Source: Liquidambar formosana
Lineage: Eukaryota; Streptophyta; Magnoliopsida; Saxifragales; Altingiaceae
Length of the DNA stretch: 64,000 nucleotides
Reading direction: 5' to 3'
Assembly (NCBI GenBank): GCA_039720395.1
Contig: JBBPBK010000141.1
Location: 62,001-126,000 of the forward strand
The number at the start of each line of letters is the position of its first letter. Position 1 is the stretch's first letter. Positions 1-11,205 of this stretch are shown here, piece after piece. A model generated the notes under the pieces. It searched no databases. It was not told the DNA's origin and worked only from the letters and a program-made list of their open reading frames with translations. The translations under genes and the position numbers were made by a program.

Positions 1-99
1 ACAAGACTAGCTAGGCACCAAAATGAGCTCTATAGGCTCCAAAAAAAAAAAAATAATAAATAAATCCTTGAAGGCATTCTAGAATCCACAACTCAATTA

Positions 100-2074
100 G
101 AATCGCCATAGGCTCATGGGAGCCTCACAACCCTACTTAGACACCCGTAGGAGTTCTATACATTCCAAAAAAAAAATACGAGATTCCCTTGAGTCCACGA
201 CACTTTCTAGACTCAATAAGAGTCGCTGTAGACTCGTTGCAGCCTCACAACTCTTCCTAAACAACCGTAGGAGCCCTATACATCCAAAAAGCCCCGAGGA
301 GGAAGTACCCTTTTGTCCATGGCCCAGCTAGAGTCGCCGTGGACTCGTGTGAACCCAACAACTCCTCTTTGACACCCGTGGGCGTTCTATACGATCTAAA
401 AATCGTAGGAGGTATCCTAGAGTCCATGAAACTCTCTAGACTAAATTAGAGTCGCCATAGGCCCTTGAGAGGCTCACAAAACTTCCTAGACACTCGTAGG
501 AGCTCTATACATGCTAAAAAATCCGAGGATGATTCCCAGAGTCCACAACTCAATTAGAAGTCGCCATAAACTCATGGGAGCCTCACAATGCTTCCAAGAC
601 AGCCGTAGGAGCTCTACACACACCAAAAAATCCTAGGAGGATTCCCAGAGTCAATGACACTCTCTGGCCTAAATTAGAGTCGCCGTTGACTCGTGGGACC
701 CCCCAACACCTCCTAGACCCCCGTAGGCATTCTATACACCCTAGAAATCGTAGGAGGTACCCTAGAGGCCATGACGCTCTCTAGACTAAATTACAGTCGC
801 CATTGGCCCTTAAGAAGCCCACAAAACTTCCTAGACACTCGTAGGAGCTCTGTATTTTAAAAAATCCAAGGACGATTCCCAGTGTCCACAACTCAATTAG
901 AGTCGCCATAAACTCGTGAGAGCCTCACAACGCTTCTTACACACCCATAGGAGCTCTATACACTCAGAAAAACCATAGGAGGTACCCCAGAGTCCACGAC
1001 AATCTCTAAACTCAATTAGAGTCGCCATAGACTATTGTGAGGCTTACACCGCTTCTAAGACAGCCGTTGGAGCTCTACGTGCTCCAAAAAGTCCTTGGAG
1101 GATTCCCAGAGTCAACGACACTCTCTAGACTAAATTAAAGTCGCCTTAGACTCGTGGGACGCTCACAAAACTAGCTACACACCCATAGGACCTTTGTAGG
1201 CTCCAAAAAAAAAAAAAAATCCTTGAACGCATTCTAGCATCCACAACTCAATTAGAGTCGCCATAGGCTCATGGGGGCCTAACAACGCCACTTAGACACC
1301 CGTAGGAGCTCTTTACAATCCAAAAAAAAAAAAAAAAAAGAGATGTCCTTGAGTCCCCGACACCTTCTAGACTCAGTCAAAGTCGCTCTAGACTCGTTGT
1401 TGCCTCACAACGCTTCTTAAACCACTGTAGAAGCGCTATACATTCAAAAAATCCCAATGAATAAGTATCCTTTAGTCCACGGCCCAACTAGAGTCGTCGT
1501 AGACTCGTGTGAGCCCCACAACACCTCTTAGACACCCGTAGGTGTTCTATACACACTTAAAATCGTAGGAGGTATCCTAGGGCCCATAACGCTCTCTAGA
1601 CTAAATTAGAGTCGCCATAGGCCCTTGAGAGGCTCACAAAACTTCCTAGATACTCGTAGGAGATCTATATACTCTAAAAAATCCAAGGAGGATTCTCAGA
1701 GTCCAAAACTCAATTATAGTTGCCAGAAACTCGTGGGAGCCTCACAGCGCTTCTTACACACCCGTAGGAGCTCTGTACACTCCAAAAAACCATAGTAGGT
1801 ACCCCAGATTCCACGGCATTCTCTAAATTAAATTGGAGTTGCTTTAGACTATTGTGAGGCTGACACCGCTTCCAAGACAGCCATAGGAGCTCTACACACT
1901 CCGAAAAATCCTAGATGAATTCCTAAAGTCGAAGACACTCTCTGGACCAAATTAGAGTCGCCTAAGACTCGAGGGACACCCACAAGAATAGCTTGGCACC
2001 AATAGGAGCTCTATAGGTTCCAAAAAAAGTAAAAAAAAATCCTTGATGGCATTCTAGAATCCACAACAGAATTA
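100..2074. repeat. Higher-order repeat copy 1 (17 monomers, 1975 bp)
   Basis: Taking the monomer starting GAATCGCCATAGGCTCATGG as type A, the order is A B C D E C' D' E F G (ten monomers, 100-1253) followed by A B C D E F G (seven monomers, 1254-2074). The monomer near 556 begins like type E and ends like type F. The one near 675 begins like type G and ends like type C. These two chimeras indicate that the ten-monomer half arose by unequal crossing-over from the seven-monomer form. Bases 1-99 are the tail of the preceding G monomer. Confidence 0.8.
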
Positions 2075-3300
2075 GAATCGCTATAGGCTCATGGGAGCCT
2101 CACAACCCTATTTAGACACCCGTAGGAGTTCTATACACTCCAAAGAAAAAAAAAAATACGAGATGTCCTTGAGTCCACGACACTTTCTTGACTCAATAAG
2201 AGTCGCTATAGACTCGTTGCAGCCTCACAACTCTTCCTAAACAACCGTAGGAGCCCTATACATCCAAAAAGCCCCGAGGAGGAAGTACCCTTCTGTCCAT
2301 GGCCCAGCTAGAGTCGCCGTGGACTCGTGTGAACCCCACAACTCCTCTTTGACACCCGTGGGCGTTCTATACACTCTAAAAATCGTAGGAGGTATCCTGG
2401 AGTCCATGAAACTCTCTAGACTAAATTAGCGTCGCCATAGGCCCTTGAGAGGCTCACAAAACTTCCTAGACACTCGTAGGAGCTCTATACACGCTAAAAA
2501 AATGCAAAGACGATTCCTAGAGTCCACAACTCAATTAGAAGTCGCCATAAACTCGTGGGAGCCTCACAATGCTTCGAAGACAATCGTAGGAGCTCTACAC
2601 ACACCGAAAAATCCTAGGAGGATTCCCAGGGTCGATGACACTCTCTGGCCTAAATTAGAGTCGCCATAGACTCGTGGGACCCCCCAACACCTCTTAGACC
2701 CCCGTAGGCATTCTTTACACTCTAGAAATCGTAGGAGGTATCCTAGAGGCCATGACGCTCTCTAGACTAAATTACAGTCGCCATTGGCCCTTGAGAAGCT
2801 CACAAAACTTCCTAGACCCTCGTAGGAGCTCTATATTTTAAAAAATCCAAGGACGATTCCCAGTGTCCACAACTCAATTAGAGTCGCCATAAACTCATGG
2901 GAGCCTCACAACGCTTCTTACACACCCATAGGAGCTCTATACACTCAGAGAAACCATAGGAGGTACCCCAGAGTCCACGACATTTTCTAAACTCAATTAG
3001 AGTCGCCATAGACTATTGTGAGGCTGAAACCGCTTCCAAGACAGCCGCAGGAGCTCTACGCGCTCCAAAGTGTCCTAGGAGGATTCCCAGAGTCAACGAC
3101 ACTCTCTAGACTAAATTAAAGTCGCCTTAGACTCGTGGGACGCTCATAAGACTAGCTACACACCCATAGGACCTTTGTAGGCTACAAAAAAAAAATCCTT
3201 GAACGCATTCTAGCATCCACAACTCAATTAGAGTCGCCATAGGCTCATGGGGGCCTCACAACGCCACTTCGACACCCGTAGAAGCTCTTTACACTCCAGA

Positions 3301-3331
<31 letters not shown>

Positions 3332-3935
3332 GAGAGATGTCCTTGTGTCCCCGACACCTTCTAGACTCAGTCAAAGTCGCTCTAGACTCGTTGCTGCCTC
3401 ACAATGCTTCTTAAACAACCGTAGAAGCCCTATACATTCAGAAAATCCTGATAAATAAGTGTCCTTCTGTCCACGGCCCAACTAGAGTCGCCATAGACTC
3501 GTGTGAGCCCCACAACACCTCTTAGACACCCGTAGGTGTTCTATACACACTTAAAATCGTAGGAGGTATCCTAGGGTCCATAACGCTCTCTAGACTAAAA
3601 TAGAGTCGCCATAGGCCCTTGAGAAGCTCACAAAACTTCCTAGATACTCGTAGGAGATCTATTCACTAAAAAATCCAAGGACGATTCTCAAAGTCCAAAA
3701 CTCAATTAGAGTTGCCATAAACTCATGGGGGCCTCACAGCGCTTCTTACACACCTGTAGGAGCTCTGTACACTCCAAAAACCCATAGCAGGTACCCCAGA
3801 TTCCACGGCATTCTCTAAACTAAATTGGAGTTGCCTTAGACTATTGTGAGGCTGACACCGCTTCCAAGACAACCGTAGGAGCTCTACACACTCCGAAAAA
3901 TCCTAGAAGGCGTTCTAGAATCCACAACTCAATTA
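2075..3935. repeat. Higher-order repeat copy 2 (16 monomers, one G monomer deleted)
   Basis: This copy follows copy 1 in monomer order and is highly similar. It is about 114 bp shorter because the last G monomer is missing. The F monomer near 3832 runs into the A monomer at the shared string AAAAATCCT (about 3896-3904). A long A-rich tract with scattered G lies at 3299-3336. Confidence 0.8.
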
Positions 3936-5199
3936 GAATCGCCATAGGCTCTTGGCAGCCTCACAACCCTACTTAGACACCCGTAGGAGTTCTATACACT
4001 CCATAAAAAAATACGAGATGTCCTTGAGTCCACGTCCTTGAGTCCATGACACTTTCTAGACTCAATAAGAGTCGTTGTAGACTCGTTGCAGCCTCACAAC
4101 TCTTCCTAAACAACTGTAGGAGCCCTATACATCCAAAAAGCCCCAATGAGGAAGTACCCTTCTGTCCATGGCCCAGCTAGAGTCGCCGTGGACTCGTGTG
4201 AACCCCACAACTCCTCTTAGACACCCGTAGGCGTTCTATAGACTCTAAAAATCGTAGGACGTATCCTAGAGTCCATGAAACTCTCTAGACTAAATTAGAG
4301 TCACCATAGGCCCTTGAGAGGCTCACAAAACTTCCTAGACACTCGTAGGAGCTCTATACACGCTAAAAACTCCATGGACGATTCCTAGAGTCCACAACTC
4401 AATTAGAAGTCGCCATAAACTCGTGGGAGCCTCACAATGCTTCCAAGACAGTCGTAGGAGCTCTACACACACCGAAAAATCCTAGGAGGATTCCCAGGGT
4501 CAATGACACTCTCTGGCCTAAATTAGAGTCGCCATAGACTCGTGGGACCCCCCAACACCTCTTAGACCCCCGTAGGTATTCTATACACTCTAGAAATCGT
4601 AGGAGGTATTCTAGAGGCCATGACGCTCTCTAGACTAAATTACAGTCGCCATTGGCCCTTGAGAAGCTCACAAAACTTCCTAGACACTCGTAGGAGCTCT
4701 ATATTTTAAAAAATCCAATGACGATTCCCAGTGTCCACAACTCAATTAGAGTCGCCATAAACTCGTGGGAGCCTCACAACGCTTCTTACACACCCATAGG
4801 AGCTCTATACACTCAGAAAAACCATAGGAAGTACCCTAGAGTCCACGACATTCTCTAAACTCAATTAGAGTCGCCATAGACTATTGTGAGGCTGAAACCG
4901 CTTCCAAGACAGCCGCAGGAGCTCTACGCGCTCCATATAGTCCTAGGAGGATTCCTAGAGTCAACGACACTCTCTAGACTAAATTAAAATCGCCTTAGAC
5001 TCGTGGGACGCTCACAAGACTAGCTACACACCCATAGGACCTTTGTAGGCTCCAAAAAAAAAATCCTTGAACGCATTCTAGCATCCACAACTCAATTAGA
5101 TTCGCTATATGCTCATGGGGGCCTCACAACGCCACTTAGACACCCGTAGGAGCTCTTTACACTCCAAAAAAGAAAGAAAAAAAAAGAGATGTCCTTGAT
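3936..5199. repeat. Higher-order repeat copy 3, truncated
   Basis: This copy starts at the A monomer and runs through the ten-monomer half into the next A monomer (near 5096). It stops at about 5199, where gag sequence begins. Near 4020-4050 the B monomer has a short local duplication of TCCTTGAGTCCACG. Truncation is shared with the junction of the flanking retroelement fragment. Confidence 0.78.
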
Positions 5200-5998
5200 G
5201 TAAGCGGATAAAGTTTCATGAGCCCCTTGCTTTGTAGTTTCGAAGTCTCTCCAAGTAACGTCCACCTTTGTATTATACTTGTGATGCTCCGAGAACTCAT
5301 TGCATATGTCTTCCCAAGTCCGAGTCCTATTCTCATCCGATGATAAGAACCATTTCAAAGCGGAAGTAGCCAAGGTTTCATGAAACATTTGAGCTAAAAG
5401 TTCATCAATGGCCCCTTGAGGGTGCATATCTCGCACATACATCTTCAAATGGGTCTTAAGGGCAGCCCGTCCCATCAAATTTCTCTAACTCTGGCATCTT
5501 GAATTGCAATGGAATATGAGCCGTTGGAAACAGAGATAAAGTCCGCACATCGACTATGTCATCAGCCCTACGAATCCCTTTTATAGTTCTCTCCAATGCT
5601 TCTACCTTGTTAGCCAACATAGAATCACTAGTAGTACCTTTCCCTTTGGTTTCCCCTTCTAGGTTGATGACCACAGGTTTCGAACTACTTTCCTCCCTTG
5701 TCTTGGTGTTTTCATTGGATTGAGGTCCCTCTTCGGTGCCAGCCCCATAAGGTATACTCGAGGAATGGGCCTTAGAACCATTTTGTTCGAGATCCACCAT
5801 CTTCTATTGGTTCTCTTGAGCCATTTTCAATGCTGTATCGGATGTCTCAACCGTATGGTCAAGCTTAGCCATGATGACTTTCAGGCAAGCCTCAAGGTCA
5901 AAGTGTCCTTCACTAGTTCTTTCGTCAGCCATGTCTGTTTGATCGGTAGATTCAACACTCACTAAACGCCCTTGCGGATTACGGATCCAAGCCAACAT
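5200..5998 (-). pseudogene. gag: Broken gag of Tat/Ogre-like element
   Basis: The frame opens with ATG at 5998 (MLAWIRNPQGR). An in-frame stop follows near 5802, the frame resumes to about 5460, then shifts frame, and it is cut at 5199. The retrotransposon gag domain is recognisable from FKMPELEKFDGTGCP and THLKMYVRDMHPQGA through ALKWFLSSDENRTRTWEDI to the WRDFETTKQ region. The same protein family is encoded by element D at 28705-29629, and the alignment between the two places the breaks. Gag would form the particle that packages the element RNA. With one stop, one frameshift and no 3' half it is non-functional. Confidence 0.85.
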
Positions 5999-6805
5999 GT
6001 CTACGGATAGAAAAGGTTTAACCTTTAGCCTAAGGACTTGTCTTAAACCTCTGTAGTTTCCTTAATGAATTCGGTCTTTGCACCATATTCACTTAATTCA
6101 TTCCTTTTGTCCAATTACCTTTGCAAAGGTCATGGTCTAGGGGTATGTTTAAAAGAATAGGGTATAGAGTCCTTCAATTAGGTTTAATTAATTCCCATGA
6201 ATTAAGCACATCACGAACATAGCTTGACATCCTACTTCCTTAACTTATTCCTCCTAACCCATGGCCTTAACAAAGGTTAGGGTTCAAAAGGTATATGTTA
6301 AGGGCATAAGATATAAAGCCTCACACCACAAACACGGAAAATCATTATAAACAATTATGGGTGCATAATGGTGAGACCGTAGTGCCCTACAAGGCCCACT
6401 ACATGAACTAAGAGAGGGTAGGCTAGGGTTCTTCACTTGCTTGAACCAATCTTTATACCTAACCACATGTGGAATCAAGAACGCCATGTGGGTCCAGCAG
6501 TACGTGATTGATTCATTTAATATACCCAAGGGCAAGCCCAAGGATACTAGACAAGAGAGGTTAATAGCTTTCGCCCCAACAATTGGAATCAGAAAACCAA
6601 AGTTGAAACTAGGCCCATCGTTGGCAAGGATACATCAAGGGACAATCGAGCCTATCATGCAACAATTTGCGCACACAATGCAATAAATGAAAGCACACAA
6701 TCAAGCGGATGCATGTGATTGATTTTAATTAAACATAAGAAATTAGTTTAGCCCAATTAAACTTTATAGAGTCTAGCTCACAAATCTCCAGTGGAGTCCT
6801 CAAAC
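5999..6805 (-). other. Leader and primer-binding region of the 5.2-9.5 kb element
   Basis: This noncoding stretch lies between gag and the LTR. At 6787-6803 the minus strand reads GTTTGAGGACTCCACTGG just after the LTR end. It matches the position and most bases of the element D primer site (TTTGGCGACTCCACTGGGG) and is mutated in the GGCG part. Short frames at 6284-6541 and 6441-6686 have no recognisable content. Confidence 0.65.
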
Positions 6806-8520
6806 TGTGAACCCCGGAAATTGGCCCACTAGGATTGGCGAAAAGAAATTTAAAAGTTTGTTTGAAAAAGAAGAAAGAAAAGGAGTCGCCACCCTATTTT
6901 TTAAAGGAAACAAGGAAAACCCTAAAAACAGTTTGTTTTAAGAAAACAATTTGAATGACTCCATGTTTAACAAGGTGAGGTAAAAACAAGTCTTTTGGAA
7001 ACCAAAGAAAACTGGGGATTCGGAAGCTAAGTTATGACATGGGAAGGTTTTAGGCAAAGCCTATAGGCACCCATGTCACCCTTTCGATCTCTCGGTTTAT
7101 TTGGGCTAAATTAAAGTCTTTTCCATACAAAAATCAGCAAATATCATCACAAGACAGCATGCATAACATATATTCCATTCATCCATCCATGCATAATAAG
7201 CAAAAACAGAAAAAAGAAAATAAAATACAAAAGCCTAGGATACTTGGATCCTAGAACGGACTTGAGCATCAAAAAGAGCGCTTACGTACCATGCAACGAA
7301 AGACATGGATCAAAGTCCACGTAGTTCAAATAGAATTAGGGTTAAAACTTAATATAAACCTATGGTAAAAACCCTAGGTTTCCTTATTTGAAAGAGTAAT
7401 GAATAAACCAAGTTTGAATTTAAGAAAACCTCCACAAGATGAGAATTTCGGTAAAAAAACCAGAATTTTATTTATGAAGGAAACCTCTAATTATACCATA
7501 TGTCCATATTAAGAAATAAGCCTAGGGAGGGAGAAGAGAAAGGATAAGAATGGAAAGGTGAATTGGGGCACCTTCACACCCACTTACCTGAGCGCAATAG
7601 CTCTAAACATTAGCAATTTCAAGCAATAGTAGCCCTATTTGCAATAGGACAATTACCACACCTATTTTCACCCTTACACGTGCTCAAAACCATACAAAAA
7701 CAAAAATATGCGAATCTGGACAGAATAGTATTATGGCCTAAATTCAACCACTAATTATGCAATGACACTATATCATGCATAAAAAATCCTAACACCATAT
7801 CATGCATAAAAAATCCTAGAAATCTACTAACATGAATGTAAAACATCATAATTATTCTATATGCAAAACATATACAGCAACTATGAAGAAAAACCAATAA
7901 AAAGGCTTAAACTAACATGCTATATGAAACTATCCTAAAACAAGGACAATGAAAACCCTAAACTCATAATCATGCTTAAAAACACATAAACCAGCCCTAA
8001 AATATACTAAACTCACAATAAACAGAACTTAAATCATGCATATTAACCAACTAAAGCCATAAAACATGATAGAAATCCTAACTTTAACATGCAATGACAC
8101 TATTCTAAAACAAGGACAACGGAAACCCTAAACTCACAATCATGCTTAAAAACCTATAGAACAGCTCTAAAGCATGCTATAATCAACATGAACAACATCT
8201 AAATCATGCATATTAACTAACTAAAGTGATAACACATGATAAAAAAGCTACCTTTAACATGCAATAAGTCTATTCTATAAGAAAACTTAATTTAACACTA
8301 ATAAGGAAGAAGGTTACCTTAGGAAGAGCTTCCTTGCTGCTGTAGAGACTCTCTCTTGCCCTTATGAATGATTTAAACCAAGCTTCTTCAAGACTACAGC
8401 AGGAACTCCAACTCTCCTTTGGCTCTCTCTCTCTTATTCTCTCTCAAACACTTAGGTTTAATGCATACAATAGCCTCTAAGTGCCTCTAGTTCCCTCCCT
8501 TTTGCTGGAGCATAGGGGGG

Positions 8521-8529
8521 TATTTATAG
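8521..8529 (-). promoter_or_regulatory. Probable LTR TATA box (CTATAAATA)
   Basis: The minus strand reads CTCTATAAATACCCCCC, the same local context as the TATA box at 14604-14611 in the related solo LTR. It lies about 200 bp downstream of the conserved hairpin. Confidence 0.6.
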
Positions 8530-8729
8530 AGTTTCATTAGGATAAATCAATGGCTGGGATTAAAACCCTAGAAATTAATCCAAGGGCTATTAGGGACTCC
8601 CTTGGTGCTTAAGTAACTCAGAAGTTACTAAAAATTAGAAGGAAACACGTCTAAAAGAGCCCAAATACGTCAAAATAGGTAAGAGTCCGCTTCAGCATCA
8701 AAGTAGAAAGAAAATAGGCAAGTGGCCTC

Positions 8730-8805
8730 GGGTGACCACCAGGGCCTAGGCGGCTAGCCACCCCTGGGCCCAGGTGGCTAGCCGCCCGGGGCTGGGTGGT
8801 CACCC
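8730..8805 (-). other. GC-rich inverted repeat in LTR
   Basis: The outer arms GGGTGACCACC (8730-8740) and GGTGGTCACCC (8795-8805) are perfectly complementary. The inner arms GGCGGCTAGCC (8749-8759) and GGCTAGCCGCC (8776-8786) are also perfect. They could form a long hairpin or cruciform. The same structure, with other sequence between the arms, occurs at the same distance from the TATA box in the related LTRs. Confidence 0.75.
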
Positions 8806-9623
8806 AAGCCCACTTCAGATTTTTGCCTATTTTTTACTCCTTTTCCTTCTATGAGGGTTTTAGAGGTCAAATTAACTTCGATTTTGATGAAACAAAAGCC
8901 AAAACGACCGTGTTTCGATGAGGAATACATTTTTGAACATTTTAGGATGAAAACCACTAACCATGGGGGCATGGTTAGGTTTGACAAAGGCGGTTAACCG
9001 CTATGCTCTACCTTTGCGAAGCATAGGCATGCACATAGGATCAAACCAAATGCTTTCCATATCAAAATTAAACTTTCTAAAACACTTTTAGGGATAAAAT
9101 AATGACTAATGAAAGTCAATTGAAAAGATTTGGTTGGTAATTGTGAGTCAATTTAAGATAAACCAAAGAAGGGTTAATCAACCAACTTGAACTACATCGA
9201 GCCATTTTAATCCTGAGCCATTAATTCATCAAATTGAACTTAGAAATACTTCATATGCATCCATATGAACTCCAATTGACAATTTGGAGATCATTTCAAG
9301 GTCAAATGAAAAGTTTGTGACCTAAACGACGATTATGCCCCTCAAGTCACAAAAGCTCTTATTATCCCTCAAGATCAACTCCGAATTGAACCAAAATTCA
9401 TATCCATTGTCCTTGTGACTCTAAAATACTAATGCAAGTGACAAGACTCAAAAATGAAACAAAAACATGCATGAAATGATGAGCCCTAGTAAGGTGGTGC
9501 AAAAATGGGGTGTGATAGCGTCATAAAGGCTGGACAGTAGATGGAAGTGCCAGTAAATGCCACCCTGAGCAGCTACACTAAGATCTCCTCCCGTTTATCG
9601 GCGTCATGGTCAAAGGAGAAGGG

Positions 9624-9809
9624 CTATCCAGTCATGCGCAGCCTGGATAACCGATAAAAGTCATAAAAGGTCATCGTCAGCTCTCGCCCTCCGATGTGCA
9701 ATGTATGCGTAGTGTCGTACCATCTCTCAGCCAGACAATGGACAGTAGCTCTGGGGGTGAATTTGTTCACATCGGCAGTGATCGCCGAGAATCCAACGGC
9801 ATTGACCAA
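9624..9809 (-). pseudogene. Plant-mobile-domain-like fragment, antisense in element
   Basis: The 61-residue frame contains ATVHCLAERWYDTTHTLHI followed by GGRELTMTFYDFYRLSRL. This resembles the start of the plant mobile domain (PMD), where an ERW-x-ETHTFH-like stretch precedes GEMT-x-TLxDV. PMD proteins occur both in host genes and as passengers in plant transposons. Here it is opposite in strand to the surrounding LTR element and covers only the start of the domain. The frame has no convincing start codon context. The call rests on motif resemblance alone. Confidence 0.45.
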
Positions 9810-9949
9810 TGCCTTAGTCTCGCTGGTGAGCCAGTTCCACCAAGTACCTATTTTGGTAAAGTTGCTTCTGGTAACAAGCTCAAACGGAAGCTGCCATAGG
9901 AAAAGACAGGTAAATATATAGCTCAGGTGCGCGCAATATTACTACACAT

Positions 9950-10165
9950 TTACATACTGCCTGCACATTTAAATGCACATACGCATCTTCAAAATGTGCG
10001 TACGCGCATTTATATATTTGCATACTATCTGCACATTTAAATGTGCATACGCATCCTCCAAATGTGCGTATGTATGTTCCAAAGGGATGTACATGCATTT
10101 ACATATTTGCATTAATAGAATGCACATACGCATAAATGAAACCCACGTACGCAGGTAGCATTGAT
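9950..10165. repeat. Degenerate short tandem repeats rich in GCATACGCA/TGCGTACG
   Basis: Two to three imperfect units of roughly 70 bp share CTGCACATTTAAATG, GCATACGCATC and AATGTGCGTA strings. Related motifs recur at 10770-10855 and inside the LTR at 12205-12275. Overlapping short frames on both strands here are low-complexity artefacts. Confidence 0.6.
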
Positions 10166-10924
10166 GCATACGCAAATTCTCTGGTTCAAAATCAAGTCGT
10201 CGTCTCCACCTTTTCCCGCCCCATCACAATCAGTCAAGGTCACCTTTTTTCATTTAGGCCATTTACCCCATCTATCATTAGCATTTCCCAGTTATTTGCA
10301 ACAGGTTTCACAAACCCTACCCTAGTCCAAATGAACAGGGAAAAGAAAAAAAAAAACAAACAAATGATTGTGGGTTTTAAGGAAGCGTACCATTCCTTAG
10401 CGAGCGTAGTTGGAGAGGTGTTCCTTGGGACGATGCAAGATCCTCATCACTTCGTTCACTATGCGTTTCGGGGCCCAACGCTTCACCGCCGGCTTGCCCT
10501 CCTCGCCACCTTGCGCGCCCTCGCGTCGTGCTCACTTAGGGGCCATTTGAGTGTATAAAAAGAATGAGAGAGGCTAGGGTTTAGTGAGAAGAGGGGAAGG
10601 AGTGTAGGGTTTTATAGGAGTGTGGAGAAAGAGAGAGAGAATCATGGGTAAAAGGTTTTCAAACAAAATGGAGGGGGTAGTGTTGGTTTCGTAAAGAAAA
10701 AGAATAGTCCAGCCTCACAGGCAAAACAGCACCATTTCAATTTTTTATTCTATGAGCTCAACTCAATGTGTGTACACACCTTAAGATATACATACGCACC
10801 TTTTCTCTGTGCGTACGTACATTAAGTTTGCGCGTACGCATATTCAAGTGGCAATCTCCCTACTTGTGACTCAAGGGGCATGGTGCGCTCATAAGTATTT
10901 TGGTCATATCACCTACTACCTATG
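10166..10924. other. Noncoding internal sequence of the Tat-like remnant
   Basis: A 140-residue frame on the plus strand (10136-10558) shows no recognisable domain and has a lysine run and low-complexity ends, so I do not call it a gene. A GA-rich stretch follows at about 10560-10660, and TGCGTACG-type motifs occur near 10770-10855. Confidence 0.5.
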
Positions 10925-11205
10925 AATCATTTAACCTGAGAATTTCTCCATTCCACCCATGGATCATTCGTTTTCCCAAAATTTAACCTATGAATTTCTT
11001 GATTCCATCCGCGAATCGCTCGTCTCTTATGTTGCGAAATTCAACTCGCAAATTTCTCGATTTCACATGTGAATCATCCGTTTCCCCGAAATTCAACCTG
11101 TGAATTTCTCGATTCCACCCGCAAATCGCTCGTCTTTTATGTTGAGAAATTCAACCTGCGAATTTCTCGATTCCACCCGTGGACCATTCAAATTTTGAAC
11201 TCTAA
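10925..11205 (+). repeat. Tandem repeat of ~54 bp in alternating A/B form near the polypurine tract
   Basis: Five units share AACCTGNGAATTTCTCGATTCC. They alternate between a form continuing GGATCATTCGTTTTCCC and a form continuing GCGAATCGCTCGTCTTTTATG, so the higher unit is about 110 bp. Unit starts fall near 10932, 10983, 11039, 11092 and 11149. The block lies some 250 bp before the 3' LTR, the usual place for tandem repeats in plant LTR elements. Confidence 0.75.

Larger units (their letters stand above)
1..5199. repeat. Satellite array of ~117-bp monomers with higher-order structure
   Basis: The whole stretch is tandem copies of a unit of about 105-125 bp. Each unit holds a conserved block near TAGAGTCGCCATAG, then a GCCTCACAAC-like block, a CCGTAGGAGCTCTATAC block with a SacI palindrome, and an A-tract (CCAAAAAA) that sometimes grows to 15-20 A. 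Monomer starts fall near 100, 218, 330, 449, 556, 675, 794, 899, 1019, 1137, 1254, 1379, 1491, 1609, 1716, 1833, 1959 and onward. Short open frames inside it (116-331, 2445-2669) are by-products. I do not recognise the family. No retrotransposon similarity is visible inside the array. Confidence 0.93.
5199..9517 (-). mobile_element. Tat/Ogre-like LTR retrotransposon fragment (gag, leader, 5' LTR)
   Basis: Read on the minus strand, this is a 5' LTR (9517 to 6806), a primer-site region, a leader and the first part of gag, which is cut at 5199 against the satellite. Protease, reverse transcriptase, integrase and the 3' LTR are absent. The LTR shares many blocks with the LTRs at 13626-16703 and 24896-27531, so all three belong to one broad family. 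The LTR would begin TGTCACACCCC as in element D. Here it begins TATCACACCCC, a terminal G-to-A change. No target duplication can be tested because the other end is gone. Confidence 0.8.
6806..9517 (-). repeat. 5' LTR (2.7 kb) of the Tat/Ogre-like fragment
   Basis: The minus-strand ends are TATCACACCCC (9517) and GGGGTTCACA (6806). Blocks shared with the other Tat-like LTRs include the GAAACACGGTCGTTTTGGC region (about 8894-8914), a GC-rich hairpin (8730-8805), a TATA box (8521-8529), the CCTATAGGCTTTGCC block (about 7047-7065) and GGTGGCGACTCC (6882-6893). Open frames inside it are short and uninformative. Confidence 0.8.

Noticed and set aside
10136..10558. 140-residue plus-strand frame
   Set aside because: No domain or motif, low-complexity lysine run, lies across tandem repeats and opposite to the PMD-like frame. 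Treated as chance.
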